Source of the DNA: Bacteroidia bacterium
GTDB lineage: Bacteria > Bacteroidota > Bacteroidia > Chitinophagales > Chitinophagaceae
Length of the DNA stretch: 64,000 bases
Assembly (NCBI GenBank): GCA_030427635.1
Contig: JAUIBA010000008.1
Location: 1-64,000, forward strand
Direction: 5' to 3'
Shown in pieces: positions 17,458-26,300 of this stretch (positions within the stretch are counted from its first letter, which is position 1; every line of letters begins with the position of its first letter). The position numbers and the translations under genes were made by a program. The notes under the pieces are model-generated. The model had not been told where the DNA came from, did not search any database, and saw nothing but the letters and a program-made list of their open reading frames with translations.

Positions 17458-18906
17458 CTACTCCTTCTGCACTCTTACTATATGCCGCACACCATCTGGC
17501 CGCACTACATACAGCACATATATACCCGGGGCATATCCTGCTATATCCAGCTCGCCACTCCCACCCTGCAGGTAGCCACCGGCTACATTTACACCAGCTA
17601 TATTTTGCAGCATATAAGTACTGCCTGCTGCAGCGCCACTTATTTGTATCCTGCTTCCTGCAGGGTTGGGATATACATTCAGATTACCCGCTGCTACAGT
17701 GCCCGCATGCAGGGTAGTATCTCCGCCGCCGCCCTCATGCACCGGTGCCCATATCTTACGTACACGGCAGCCATCATCTGCTATATATGCATTACCCGCT
17801 GTATCAAAACAAAGACCAATAGGCTCAAAAAACGCACTGTCTGCATCCAGCCCATCGCCGGGATAGCCAGGGCTATTAGCCAGCCGGTGGCCTCCCGCCC
17901 ACATACTGATAATACCAGTCATCATATTTACACGGGATATACGACTACTCAATGTAACACCTGCTATATAATCAAACGTGCCAGAAACTATATATAAATA
18001 TCCGGTATCATCAAATGAAAGGCAATGCAAGCCATTGAGAAAGGCTGCTGTCGCGGGGCCACCCATACCTCCAAAATCGTCCAAACTTCCCCCTGCTCCT
18101 GCAATAGTCGTAATGATTCCGGTAATTGCATCCACCTGACGAACACGATAATTGCCAACATCCAGAATATACATATTTCCCGATGTATCAAATCTGATAT
18201 CATGTGGACTTGATAGTTTAGCTGCTGTAGCTGGTCCCCCATCCCCTGAAAACCCAGGCATACCCGTACCTGCTACAGTAGTAATAAGGCCGGTTACTGC
18301 ATCTACACGCCGTACTACTGCATTAAACTGATCTGAAAAATAGATATTGTCATGCGCATCTACAGCTACCCGCCATGCCTCCACACCTGCGGCTGTGGCA
18401 GGACCACCATCCCCGGAATAACCAAAAGAAGAGGGCCATGTACCCGCTACTACGTCAAAGTAGCCCGTACTCAGGTTCACCCGCATAATGGAGCCACCCG
18501 TAGCCATCAGTAACCTACCTGAATTATCGATACATATTCCCGGTGCAGTAAGAGGAACATTTGTAGCCGGTATGGTATCACTACCACTCATATCTGAGCC
18601 ACCTCCTGCCACATGGGTTATAATACCGGTTACCGCATCTATTCGCATAACCCCATGCGCAAATGCACTACAATACACATTTCCCACACTATCTACACAC
18701 ACATCATACGGCTGTCTCAATACCGCATCTGTCGCCAATCCGCCAATACCCTCGTTACCACAACTGTCCGCTGTACCAGTATAATCTAACCGGCCTCCAA
18801 TGGTGGTTACTATGCGCGGCTGGGCTGTTGCTGCGGCGGCATAGAACAGCAGCAACACCAACGTATAAACCAGTATGTGATACTTACCTCCTCTGGTACT
18901 TTTCAT
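17458..18906 (-). CDS. NHL-repeat protein with T9SS type A sorting domain (copy 1 of 3)
   Basis: First gene of the array, 482 aa. Signal peptide 1-28, NHL-type blades about 40-390, type A sorting tail from LNVYPNPAGSRIQISG to VRVQKE. It shares with copy 3 the blades containing GVEAWRVAVDA, GLITTVAGTGMPGFSG and KLSSPHDIRFDT; the DNA differences there are mostly in third codon positions, so the protein sequence is under selection. Upstream lies a ~685-base gene-free region that must hold the promoter for the array. Confidence 0.85.
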   Translation of the reverse strand: MKSTRGGKYHILVYTLVLLLFYAAAATAQPRIVTTIGGRLDYTGTADSCGNEGIGGLATDAVLRQPYDVCVDSVGNVYCSAFAHGVMRIDAVTGIITHVAGGGSDMSGSDTIPATNVPLTAPGICIDNSGRLLMATGGSIMRVNLSTGYFDVVAGTWPSSFGYSGDGGPATAAGVEAWRVAVDAHDNIYFSDQFNAVVRRVDAVTGLITTVAGTGMPGFSGDGGPATAAKLSSPHDIRFDTSGNMYILDVGNYRVRQVDAITGIITTIAGAGGSLDDFGGMGGPATAAFLNGLHCLSFDDTGYLYIVSGTFDYIAGVTLSSRISRVNMMTGIISMWAGGHRLANSPGYPGDGLDADSAFFEPIGLCFDTAGNAYIADDGCRVRKIWAPVHEGGGGDTTLHAGTVAAGNLNVYPNPAGSRIQISGAAAGSTYMLQNIAGVNVAGGYLQGGSGELDIAGYAPGIYVLYVVRPDGVRHIVRVQKE

Positions 18907-19591
18907 GACATTGTTTCAATTTTTACGGTGTACTGCAATGTCGTACACTATCCTAAAAGCTAATGTGGCTTCCTTATTACAGCTTCTGGAAACTAAATAC
19001 AAACAAACTAGCTTTTCAAATACAATATATCAGGGGCAGGAAACTCGGCTTTGCTGTTGGGTATATTTTCCATCATCCCAGGCATATCAGTTCAACAGAA
19101 TAAAAATATAATATTATTTATAAATAAAAAAGGGTATTTCTACGTGTTTTTTAATCAAAAGAAATAATTATATTTCCACAGATACTCCTAATCAATATGC
19201 TTGCGCCAGATAGCTGGCTGCCACTATCCTTATCCGCCATATATATGCAAATGCCGTTCTCCACATTACGGGCCTAAGCGCCTCGGCATCCTATCTGTAA
19301 TGCCAGTAGTTATCCACAATACCCCTCCCGGTTTGTCATTTCCCATACCTTATCAGACCTTTGCAGCCATAATACTACCTGCCTTCCTTATCAGGTATAG
19401 CTGTAATAATATACCGTTATCATAATCCTGCATAAGAGTAAACCTGCACCGGGGCAGGTCAGGATTGCTCACCTGCGCAGAAAGTGGGAAGTTTTTGAGA
19501 AGTAATTGCGCAGCACAAAAAACACAACAAACTGAAAACCAGAACATTAAAACAAAATAGTAACGAATAAAAATAAAACTGCTCACTGCCA
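18907..19591. other. Gene-free region between the NHL array and recQ
   Basis: About 685 bases with no supportable gene; short frames on both strands are low-complexity. It separates two divergent transcription units and must contain both promoters. It is AT-rich at 19090-19190. One perfect DnaA-box sequence, TTATCCACA, lies at 19310-19318. I found no RNA gene, hairpin terminator or repeat unit. Confidence 0.5.
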
Positions 19592-21775
19592 ATGGCTCAC
19601 ATCTCTACCGATAAACTACATCAGGCGCTCGCTCACTTCTTTGGATACAACGGGTTTCGCCATGCGCAGCTCGATATTATACAGAGTGTGCTGAACGGAG
19701 AAGATGTGCTGGCCATAATGCCCACAGGTGGCGGTAAGTCTATATGCTATCAGCTGCCGGCAGTATTGCAGCCGGGTCTGGCAATAGTTATTTCTCCGCT
19801 CATAGCACTGATGAAAGATCAGGTAGATGGCCTGCGGGCCAATGGTATCCCCGCCGCCTATCTCAACTCTACCCAGTCGCAGGAAGAGCAGCAGTCGGTG
19901 ATAAGAGCAGCACGCTCCGGCGATATTAAGCTGCTATACATAGCGCCGGAGCGCATACCTGCCAATGCGGCCCCCTTTTTTGACTTTCTGCGTACACTGC
20001 GCCCATCCCTCTTTGCTATAGATGAGGCGCACTGTATCTCGTCATGGGGGCACGACTTCAGGCCTGAATACCTGAAACTGTCTGTACTGAAAAGGGAAAT
20101 GCCGGAAATACCTATCATAGCCCTCACCGCCAGTGCCGATAAAGTAACACAGAACGATATTGTAGCCCGGCTGGAGCTGCCCGCACCTAAGCTATACCTC
20201 TCCAGCTTTAACCGCCCCAATATCCGCTACCATATACTACCCAAAAAAGAGGTATTGGGCCACATAGTGGAGTATATACGCCAGCGGCCGGATGATAGTG
20301 GTATTATTTATGCCCTCTCACGCGCCTCTACAGAAAATATAGCAGCTAAGCTACGAGCCAGCGGTATCAATGCGGCCTATTATCATGCCGGTATGGATAG
20401 CAGGGAGCGGGCACAGGTACAGGAAGCCTTCCGGCTGGATGAGTATAATGTCATTGTAGCTACCATAGCCTTTGGTATGGGTATAGACAAGCCCAATGTA
20501 CGCTTTGTCATTCACCACGATGTCAGCAAAAACATTGAGGGCTACTATCAGGAGACAGGGCGTGCCGGCCGTGATGGACTACCCAGCGAGGCCATACTTT
20601 TTTACTCCCCCGCCGATATCATAAAGCTGAAAAAGTTTGCCATCACCGAAGACGACCCACAGCAGTCGGCCATATCCCGGCGCAAGCTGCAGCAAATGCA
20701 GGACTACTGCACCCATGAGGGCTGCAGAAGGCAGTTTCTCCTCACCTACTTTGGCGAGCATACCGGGGCATACTGTGGCAACTGCGACTACTGCCTGGGG
20801 TCACTGGAAGAGCGTGATGCCACAGAAGACGCTCAAAAACTGCTCTCTGCCGTAGTGCGCACCGGCGAGCGGTACGGACTTAACTATATCATAGACCTGC
20901 TGCGCGGCAGCTCATCGGCCCGCATACAGCCGGAGCATACAGAGCTGAAGACATGGGGCATAGGCCGCAACCTGAAAAAGGATGAATGGCAGTGGATAGC
21001 ACAGCAGCTCATAAACGGTGGCTACCTGCATCGTACCGACGACCAGTTTGCCACCCTCCGTGCTACTGATAAAGGGTGGAGCATACTGAAGAGAGCAGCC
21101 CGCCTCACACTGGTGGTGCGCAAAGAAGTACGGGAGCAGCCGCTGCTGGCAGAAGGGCCGCAGCACGAGCCTCGCCTGCTGCAGCAGCTGAAAGCTGTGC
21201 GGCATAAAATGGCACAGGAAGAGCACGTACCTGATTACGCCATCGTAGCCGACAACTCCCTTATGGAGCTGGCTACCTACCTGCCGGTATCCATTGACGA
21301 CATTAAGAATATAGCCGGGTTTGGCGATTACAAGGCAGCACGCTACGGGAAAGACTTTCTCCATGCCATAGATATGTATATGGAGATAAATCATCTGGAA
21401 AGTCGCATGCACTTTAAAAAAGCAAAGCCGGCATCGGCCCGCAGGGATAAGCCAGAGCGGCCTGCAAAGGGAGGCACGGCTGAAACTACCCTACAAATGT
21501 TTAACGATGGCATGTCTGTAGCAGAGATTGCTGCACAGCGCGGCCTGTCGCCCATTACCATAGAGGGGCACCTGGCATCATGGGCCGGCACCGACAGGCT
21601 GGATATACATAAGCTGGTATCACCTGCTCGGCTCACTGCCATTATTGACACCATTCATACTACCGGACAAACCACAGCAGTAAAACCCCTCCGCGATATA
21701 CTGGGAGACAGCTATGAATATGGAGAATTGAAAATAGCGCTGGAGTATTACCGGCGCACACAGGGCAACAGCTAG
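19592..21775 (+). CDS. recQ: ATP-dependent DNA helicase RecQ
   Basis: 3'-5' SF2 helicase in recombination and repair. Motifs: Walker A MPTGGGKSICYQ (residues 42-53), DEAH in IDEAHCISSWGHDFRPEY, motif VI QETGRAGRDG, the zinc-binding cysteines CTHEGC and YCGNCDYC, a winged-helix RQC region, and an HRDC domain (about 530-600, NSLMELATYLPV). The C-terminal ~110 residues contain a helix-turn-helix-like MSVAEIAAQRGLSPITIEGHL (RecQ C-terminal HTH domain). The 727-aa length is typical for Bacteroidota. It converges with the aldo/keto reductase. Confidence 0.97.
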   Translation: MAHISTDKLHQALAHFFGYNGFRHAQLDIIQSVLNGEDVLAIMPTGGGKSICYQLPAVLQPGLAIVISPLIALMKDQVDGLRANGIPAAYLNSTQSQEEQQSVIRAARSGDIKLLYIAPERIPANAAPFFDFLRTLRPSLFAIDEAHCISSWGHDFRPEYLKLSVLKREMPEIPIIALTASADKVTQNDIVARLELPAPKLYLSSFNRPNIRYHILPKKEVLGHIVEYIRQRPDDSGIIYALSRASTENIAAKLRASGINAAYYHAGMDSRERAQVQEAFRLDEYNVIVATIAFGMGIDKPNVRFVIHHDVSKNIEGYYQETGRAGRDGLPSEAILFYSPADIIKLKKFAITEDDPQQSAISRRKLQQMQDYCTHEGCRRQFLLTYFGEHTGAYCGNCDYCLGSLEERDATEDAQKLLSAVVRTGERYGLNYIIDLLRGSSSARIQPEHTELKTWGIGRNLKKDEWQWIAQQLINGGYLHRTDDQFATLRATDKGWSILKRAARLTLVVRKEVREQPLLAEGPQHEPRLLQQLKAVRHKMAQEEHVPDYAIVADNSLMELATYLPVSIDDIKNIAGFGDYKAARYGKDFLHAIDMYMEINHLESRMHFKKAKPASARRDKPERPAKGGTAETTLQMFNDGMSVAEIAAQRGLSPITIEGHLASWAGTDRLDIHKLVSPARLTAIIDTIHTTGQTTAVKPLRDILGDSYEYGELKIALEYYRRTQGNS

Positions 21776-21780
21776 TATCA

Positions 21781-21820
21781 GTAAGCCGGCATCCGAGAAT
21801 AATTCAGGACACCGGCTTAC
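21781..21820. terminator. Hairpin between convergent recQ and aldo/keto reductase
   Basis: GTAAGCCGG and CCGGCTTAC (9 perfect pairs) enclose a 22-base loop in the 58-base gap between the two stop codons. No T-run follows, so it is only a probable bidirectional terminator. Confidence 0.45.
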
Positions 21821-21833
21821 CACAAAAGTATCG

Positions 21834-22808
21834 TTATGGTTTATTACCCATTATCAGGTCTATCTCTGCCAGTATAGCAGGTGTTAGTTTGTGATATACT
21901 TCTATTGCTTTCAGGTTTTCAGTGAGCTGCGCCTCGCGGGTAGCGCCCAGTATGGCTGTAGTAACATGCTCATTGCACAGGCACCACGCTATAGACAGTA
22001 CTGCCAGTGAGGTGCCCAATGTAGCAGCAAGGTCGGCCAGGTCACGAACCTTTTCCAGCTTTTCTTCCTGCAGCATGCGCTCCTTCAGCCAGCTGTAGTT
22101 TTCCAGAGACAGGCGGGAACCATCCGGTATACCATCGTTATACTTACCGGTGAGCAGCCCACTGGCCAGCGGGCTCCAGATGGTGGTACCCATGCCGTAG
22201 TTCAGAAATACCGGCAGGTAATCCAGCTCCATATTATCTCTGGCAAAGAGGTTATACTGAGGCTGTTCCATTGCCGGGCCTATCAGGTGCAGCTGTTTTG
22301 CCACCTCATGCGCAGCTATGATTTCATCAGCGCTCCACTCACTGGTTCCCCAGTAGAGTATTTTGCCCTGCTGCAGCAGTATGTTCATCGTCCATACTAT
22401 TTCCTCCATCGGAGTTTCGGGGTCGGGACGGTGACAGTAAAAAAGGTCCAGATAGTCTGTCTGCATGCGGCGCAGGGCTGCATGGCATGCTTCTGTAAGG
22501 TGCTTACGGCTCAGTCCGTGCTGGGTAGGTTTATTGTTCTTCCCATGCAGGCCAAAGAATGCCTTGCTGGAGATACAGTAAGAAGTGCGGTCCCAGTTCT
22601 TATGCTTCAGCACCCGGCCCATCATCTCTTCACTGCGCCCGCCTTCATAGGCTTCCGCATTGTCAAAGAAGTTGATACCACTGTCATATGCCAACCCCAT
22701 GAGCCTGTCTGATGCTGTATCATCTACCTGCCGGGAGAATGTAACCCACGAGCCATAGGAAAGTGCACTCAGCTTCAGGCCGGTCTTACCCATTTTCCTG
22801 TATTCCAT
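21834..22808 (-). CDS. Aldo/keto reductase (potassium channel beta-subunit-like)
   Basis: NADPH-dependent oxidoreductase with the TIM-barrel AKR fold. The catalytic tetrad is visible: Asp in NFFDNAEAYEGG, Tyr in the same segment, Lys in CISSKAFFG, and His in LFYCHRPDP. The segments RKMGKTGLKLSALSYG, EGGRSEEMMG and IWSPLASGLLTGKY place it with the Kv-beta/YghZ-like subfamily. Length 324 aa is usual. The substrate is unknown (typically small aldehydes). It lies between recQ and polA; no functional link to either is implied. Confidence 0.92.
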   Translation of the reverse strand: MEYRKMGKTGLKLSALSYGSWVTFSRQVDDTASDRLMGLAYDSGINFFDNAEAYEGGRSEEMMGRVLKHKNWDRTSYCISSKAFFGLHGKNNKPTQHGLSRKHLTEACHAALRRMQTDYLDLFYCHRPDPETPMEEIVWTMNILLQQGKILYWGTSEWSADEIIAAHEVAKQLHLIGPAMEQPQYNLFARDNMELDYLPVFLNYGMGTTIWSPLASGLLTGKYNDGIPDGSRLSLENYSWLKERMLQEEKLEKVRDLADLAATLGTSLAVLSIAWCLCNEHVTTAILGATREAQLTENLKAIEVYHKLTPAILAEIDLIMGNKP

Positions 22809-22903
22809 TAGTCTATGTTTTTGTCTGTTATTACCTAAACCCTATGTACTTATCTTACTATACTACCTACCCGAATTTACGGAACTTTCTGCTCACCCGC
22901 CGC

Positions 22904-25732
22904 TTAGTGGGCCTCCAGCCAGTTGGCTCCACTACCGGCTTCAGCATTTACCGGCACTCCATTGGGCAGTGGCATAGCCTTTTCCATACATTCCTTTATC
23001 AGCGCTTTTGCCTGTTCCAGTTCGGCCTCCGGCACATCAAACACCAGTTCGTCATGCACCTGCAGTATCATTCGGGTTTTCAGTCCATGCTCACGCAGGC
23101 CGTTATGCACAGATACCATGGCCAGCTTTATCATATCGGCAGCAGTACCCTGTATCGGCATATTGATAGCATTTCGTTCGGCATATCCCCGCACGGTGAA
23201 GTTGGCAGAATAGATATCCTTCAGCCAGCGCTTGCGTCCGTTCACCGTCTGCACATAACCATGCTCTTTGGCAAAGTTTACAGAGTCATCCATATACTTC
23301 TTTATGGAAGGGTACTGAATGAAGTAATTGTCTATAATGCTCTTTGCCTCTGTACGGCTCACCCCTATATTCTCTGCCAGCCCAAATGCCGACTGACCAT
23401 ATATAATACCAAAGTTCACTGCCTTTGCCGCCCGGCGCATGTCTTTGGTTACGTCTTTCTCCTCTACCCCATACACACGTGCCGCAGTAGCTGTGTGTAT
23501 ATCCTTGTTTTCCCTGAAAGCGGTAATCATATTCTCATCGTTGCTGATGGCCGCCACTATACGCAGCTCTATCTGCGAATAGTCGGCAGAGATAAGTCTA
23601 TATCCTTCACCCCGCGCTATAAATGCTTTACGTATCTCCCGGCCACGGTCGGTGCGTATAGGTATATTCTGCAGGTTGGGGTTGTTACTGCTCAGCCTCC
23701 CGGTCACCACCAGTGCCTGGTTGAAGCTCGTATGCAGCCTGCCTGTTTTAGGATTTATCAGTCCCGGCAGCGAGTCCACATAAGTACTTTTCAGCTTGGT
23801 AAGTTCCCGGTATGCCAGTATGTCTTCTACTATCTGGTGTTTGCTGCGCAGCTTCTGCAGCACCTCCTCGCCGGTAGCATATTGTCCGGTCTTTGTCTTC
23901 TTCTGTCCGGCATCTATCTTCAGATGCTCAAAGAGTATTTCACCCAGTTGCTTCGGCGAGCCTATGTTGAATTTTACACCGGCATGGTTGTATATATTCT
24001 CCTCGGCCTGTGCTATTTCCTTACCCAGCTCTGCCGAGTATTGCTGCAGAAAAGGCACATCCAGCCCTACCCCTGCATACTCCATATCTACCAGCACCGG
24101 CACCAGCGGATTCTCTATCCGCTCAAATACATCCCGTACTTCATTCTGCCCCAGCAGTGGCTCAAAAGCCGTTCTCAGCTGCAGGGTTACATCCGCATCT
24201 TCAGCGGCATATTCCTTCACCTGCGCTACAGGTACGTCCCTCATAGAGAGCTGCCCCTTCCCTTTCTTACCTATCAGGGTTTCTATAGACACCGGCTCAT
24301 AGTTCAGATACTTGATGCTCATCATATCCATACTACGCTTACCGTCCGGGTCTATAACATAATGGGCCAGCATGGTATCATATATCCTCCCCTTCAGCTC
24401 ATGGCCATACCACTTCAGCACCAGCATATCATACTTTATATTCTGCCCCACCCACAGTATATCTTCTCTGCCAAAGAGGGGCCTGAACTTTTCCAGTATA
24501 GCCAGTACTTCCTCGCGCACAGCAGGTACTGCTACAAAGTATCCGCTACCCTTCTCAAAGCTGAAACTCATACCTACCAGCTCAGCAAGGTTGGCATCTA
24601 TACCGGTTGTCTCCGTATCAAACGCTACTTCATTCTTTGTCATGAGCAGCGCTATCAGCGCGTCTGTATCGGCCTCGTTTGTTACCAGCTTATAATCATG
24701 TGGCGTGCTGGTTATCGTAGCATAGTTACCACTCTCTGTCTGTCCTTCACTCGTTTCATCTTTTACTGGTACAGCAGCAGGGTTCTCTCTTACCGTAGGT
24801 GTGCTCTTCTGCGGCACAGCATTACCAAAGAGATCCAACGCTACAGGCTGCGCTGCCGGGTCGCCAAATATGCGCTTGCTCAGCGCGCGAAACTCCAGCT
24901 CGCTGAATACCTCTTTCAGCACCTCCTCATTCTTCTCCTTCACTCTGAAATCTTCCTCATGAAATGCAATAGGTACATCTGTAATAATAGTAGCCAGCTT
25001 TTTAGACATCAGCGCCATATCTCTGCCATTGCGCACCTTCTCGCCCATGGCCCCTTTCAGTTTATCGGCATTGTCCAGTATATTCTCTATAGTATCATAC
25101 TCTGCCAGCAGTTTTGCAGCCGTTTTCTCTCCTACCCCGGGTATGCCCGGTATATTATCTACCGCATCCCCCATAAGCCCCAGCATATCTATTACCTGCT
25201 CTACCCGCTTTATGTTCCATTTGGCACATACCTGCTCAGGCCCCAGTATCTCCACATCACCACCGCCCGATGCCGGTTTGTATATAAATACATTATCGCG
25301 CACCACCTGTCCATAATCCTTATCGGGTGTTACCATATATACGGTATACCCAAGCGCTGCAGCCTCCAGCGCCAGTGTACCTATTATATCATCAGCCTCA
25401 TAACCATCCAGCTCCAGACAGGGGAGATTGAACCCTTTTATTATACGCTGTATATCCGGCACAGCAGCGCGCAGGTCTTCCGGTGTTTCCTGTCGGTTGG
25501 CCTTATAGTCGGCAAAGTCTGTATGCCGTTCTGTAGGCGCAGCAGTATCAAATACTACTGCAAGGTGTGTAGGCTTTTCTTTATTGATAAGATCAAAAAG
25601 TGTGGAAGTAAATCCGAATTGCGCATTCGTGTTCTTACCTTTTGTAGTAACACGCGGATTGCGGATAAGCGCATAATACGCACGGAAGATAAGTGCATAC
25701 GCATCGAGCAGGAAGAGTTTCTTTTCTGGCAT
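22904..25732 (-). CDS. polA: DNA polymerase I
   Basis: Replication and repair polymerase that removes RNA primers and fills gaps. The 5'-nuclease domain (1-290) has LLDAYALIFRAYYA, DGYEADDIIGT and GIPGVGEKTA. The 3'-5' exonuclease domain (about 345-530) keeps its acidic residues: FDTETTGID, NIKYDML and YAAEDAD, so proofreading is probably active. The polymerase domain (560-940) has DYSQIELRI and VHDELVFDVPE. Length 942 aa is normal. A long open frame on the opposite strand is not a gene. Confidence 0.97.
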   Translation of the reverse strand: MPEKKLFLLDAYALIFRAYYALIRNPRVTTKGKNTNAQFGFTSTLFDLINKEKPTHLAVVFDTAAPTERHTDFADYKANRQETPEDLRAAVPDIQRIIKGFNLPCLELDGYEADDIIGTLALEAAALGYTVYMVTPDKDYGQVVRDNVFIYKPASGGGDVEILGPEQVCAKWNIKRVEQVIDMLGLMGDAVDNIPGIPGVGEKTAAKLLAEYDTIENILDNADKLKGAMGEKVRNGRDMALMSKKLATIITDVPIAFHEEDFRVKEKNEEVLKEVFSELEFRALSKRIFGDPAAQPVALDLFGNAVPQKSTPTVRENPAAVPVKDETSEGQTESGNYATITSTPHDYKLVTNEADTDALIALLMTKNEVAFDTETTGIDANLAELVGMSFSFEKGSGYFVAVPAVREEVLAILEKFRPLFGREDILWVGQNIKYDMLVLKWYGHELKGRIYDTMLAHYVIDPDGKRSMDMMSIKYLNYEPVSIETLIGKKGKGQLSMRDVPVAQVKEYAAEDADVTLQLRTAFEPLLGQNEVRDVFERIENPLVPVLVDMEYAGVGLDVPFLQQYSAELGKEIAQAEENIYNHAGVKFNIGSPKQLGEILFEHLKIDAGQKKTKTGQYATGEEVLQKLRSKHQIVEDILAYRELTKLKSTYVDSLPGLINPKTGRLHTSFNQALVVTGRLSSNNPNLQNIPIRTDRGREIRKAFIARGEGYRLISADYSQIELRIVAAISNDENMITAFRENKDIHTATAARVYGVEEKDVTKDMRRAAKAVNFGIIYGQSAFGLAENIGVSRTEAKSIIDNYFIQYPSIKKYMDDSVNFAKEHGYVQTVNGRKRWLKDIYSANFTVRGYAERNAINMPIQGTAADMIKLAMVSVHNGLREHGLKTRMILQVHDELVFDVPEAELEQAKALIKECMEKAMPLPNGVPVNAEAGSGANWLEAH

Positions 25733-25907
25733 AATGCTAAGGTAAGGAAAGTACCCCGCACCATGCTAAAGCTCACCATGACTACACTCTGTTACCTGAT
25801 AAATCAGCAACAAAAAAAAGACACATCATTACACATTCACAACACAAAAAACAGTCGTAAAAAATCTTCTGTAAAATCACATAGCTATCATGAATAAAAG
25901 AGCACAT

Positions 25908-25916
25908 TGTGGATAA
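25908..25916 (-). other. DnaA-box-like site
   Basis: TGTGGATAA is the exact reverse complement of the consensus DnaA box TTATCCACA. It lies in the 568-base gene-free region after the polA start. A second site with one mismatch (TTATCCACT) is at 26243-26251, and a weaker one (CTATTCACA) at 26233-26241. An exact 9-mer is expected about 0.5 times by chance in both strands of 64 kb, so the evidence is suggestive only. Confidence 0.35.
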
Positions 25917-25953
25917 CGTGTCAACATCTTTCGCAAGCTCATTGAATTATTTT

Positions 25954-25982
25954 TTTGTAGTCGGATATTCTCTTTAATATTG
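25954..25982 (+). promoter_or_regulatory. Candidate promoter of a small RNA
   Basis: A T-run ending in TTTG (25954-25957) and TAATATTG (25975-25982, one mismatch to TAnnTTTG) are 17 bases apart, close to the Bacteroidota -33/-7 layout. Transcription would start near 25988, leading into two hairpins. Confidence 0.4.
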
Positions 25983-25983
25983 T

Positions 25984-26056
25984 GTAAGGATTGTGCTTAC
26001 TAACCCATCCTTTATAAAAGTCCGGCAGCCCACAACCTCGCCGGACTTTTTCTTTT
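25984..26056 (+). ncRNA. Candidate small RNA or bidirectional terminator
   Basis: After the promoter-like element there is a small hairpin (GTAAG at 25984-25988 with CTTAC at 25996-26000) and then a strong terminator hairpin: AAAAGTCCGGC with GCCGGACTTTT (11 pairs, 26016-26050) followed by TCTTTT. No open frame spans it. The reading I favour is a ~70-base RNA transcribed rightward. The same hairpin could also terminate the minus-strand gene that stops at 26301, about 250 bases away. I recognise no known RNA family. Confidence 0.4.
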
Positions 26057-26300
26057 ATACTCTGTAAGCCGCTACAGGAGCGTATTTCAGCCCATACCAT
26101 TTTCGTTTACCACACTGCATCATTACTATTACTTCACGCATTGCAGCATACTACCCTCATTACAATCTGGTGTAAGGAAAACAGAAAATGAATCACATTC
26201 AGTTACGACATCCTCTTGTTTCTACACAACAGCTATTCACAGTTATCCACTACTCAAAATCAAACATCACAAAGCACTTGCAGCATACACCGAAATTCTA

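Larger units (their letters stand above)
14525..18906 (-). repeat. Three tandem paralogous genes, ~1.45 kb unit
   Basis: Three head-to-tail copies (14525-15979, 15994-17442, 17458-18906) are separated by 14-15 bases of almost the same sequence (AGTTGTGTTTTTAG and a near copy). The first ~30 codons and last ~75 codons are nearly identical in all three, while the middle varies. The short, conserved spacers point to unequal crossing-over. The genes are presumably co-transcribed from upstream of 18906. Confidence 0.9.

Noticed and set aside
14525-18906. CRISPR or short direct repeat array suggested by recurrent motifs
   Set aside because: The repeats are in-frame GDGGPATAA-type propeller blades within three paralogous genes, not spaced identical DNA repeats.
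22763-25897. A 1044-codon open frame on the + strand opposite polA
   Set aside because: It lies entirely antisense to a clear DNA polymerase I gene. Its translation is rich in His, Tyr, Leu and Arg with no domain, and it reflects the codon use of polA.
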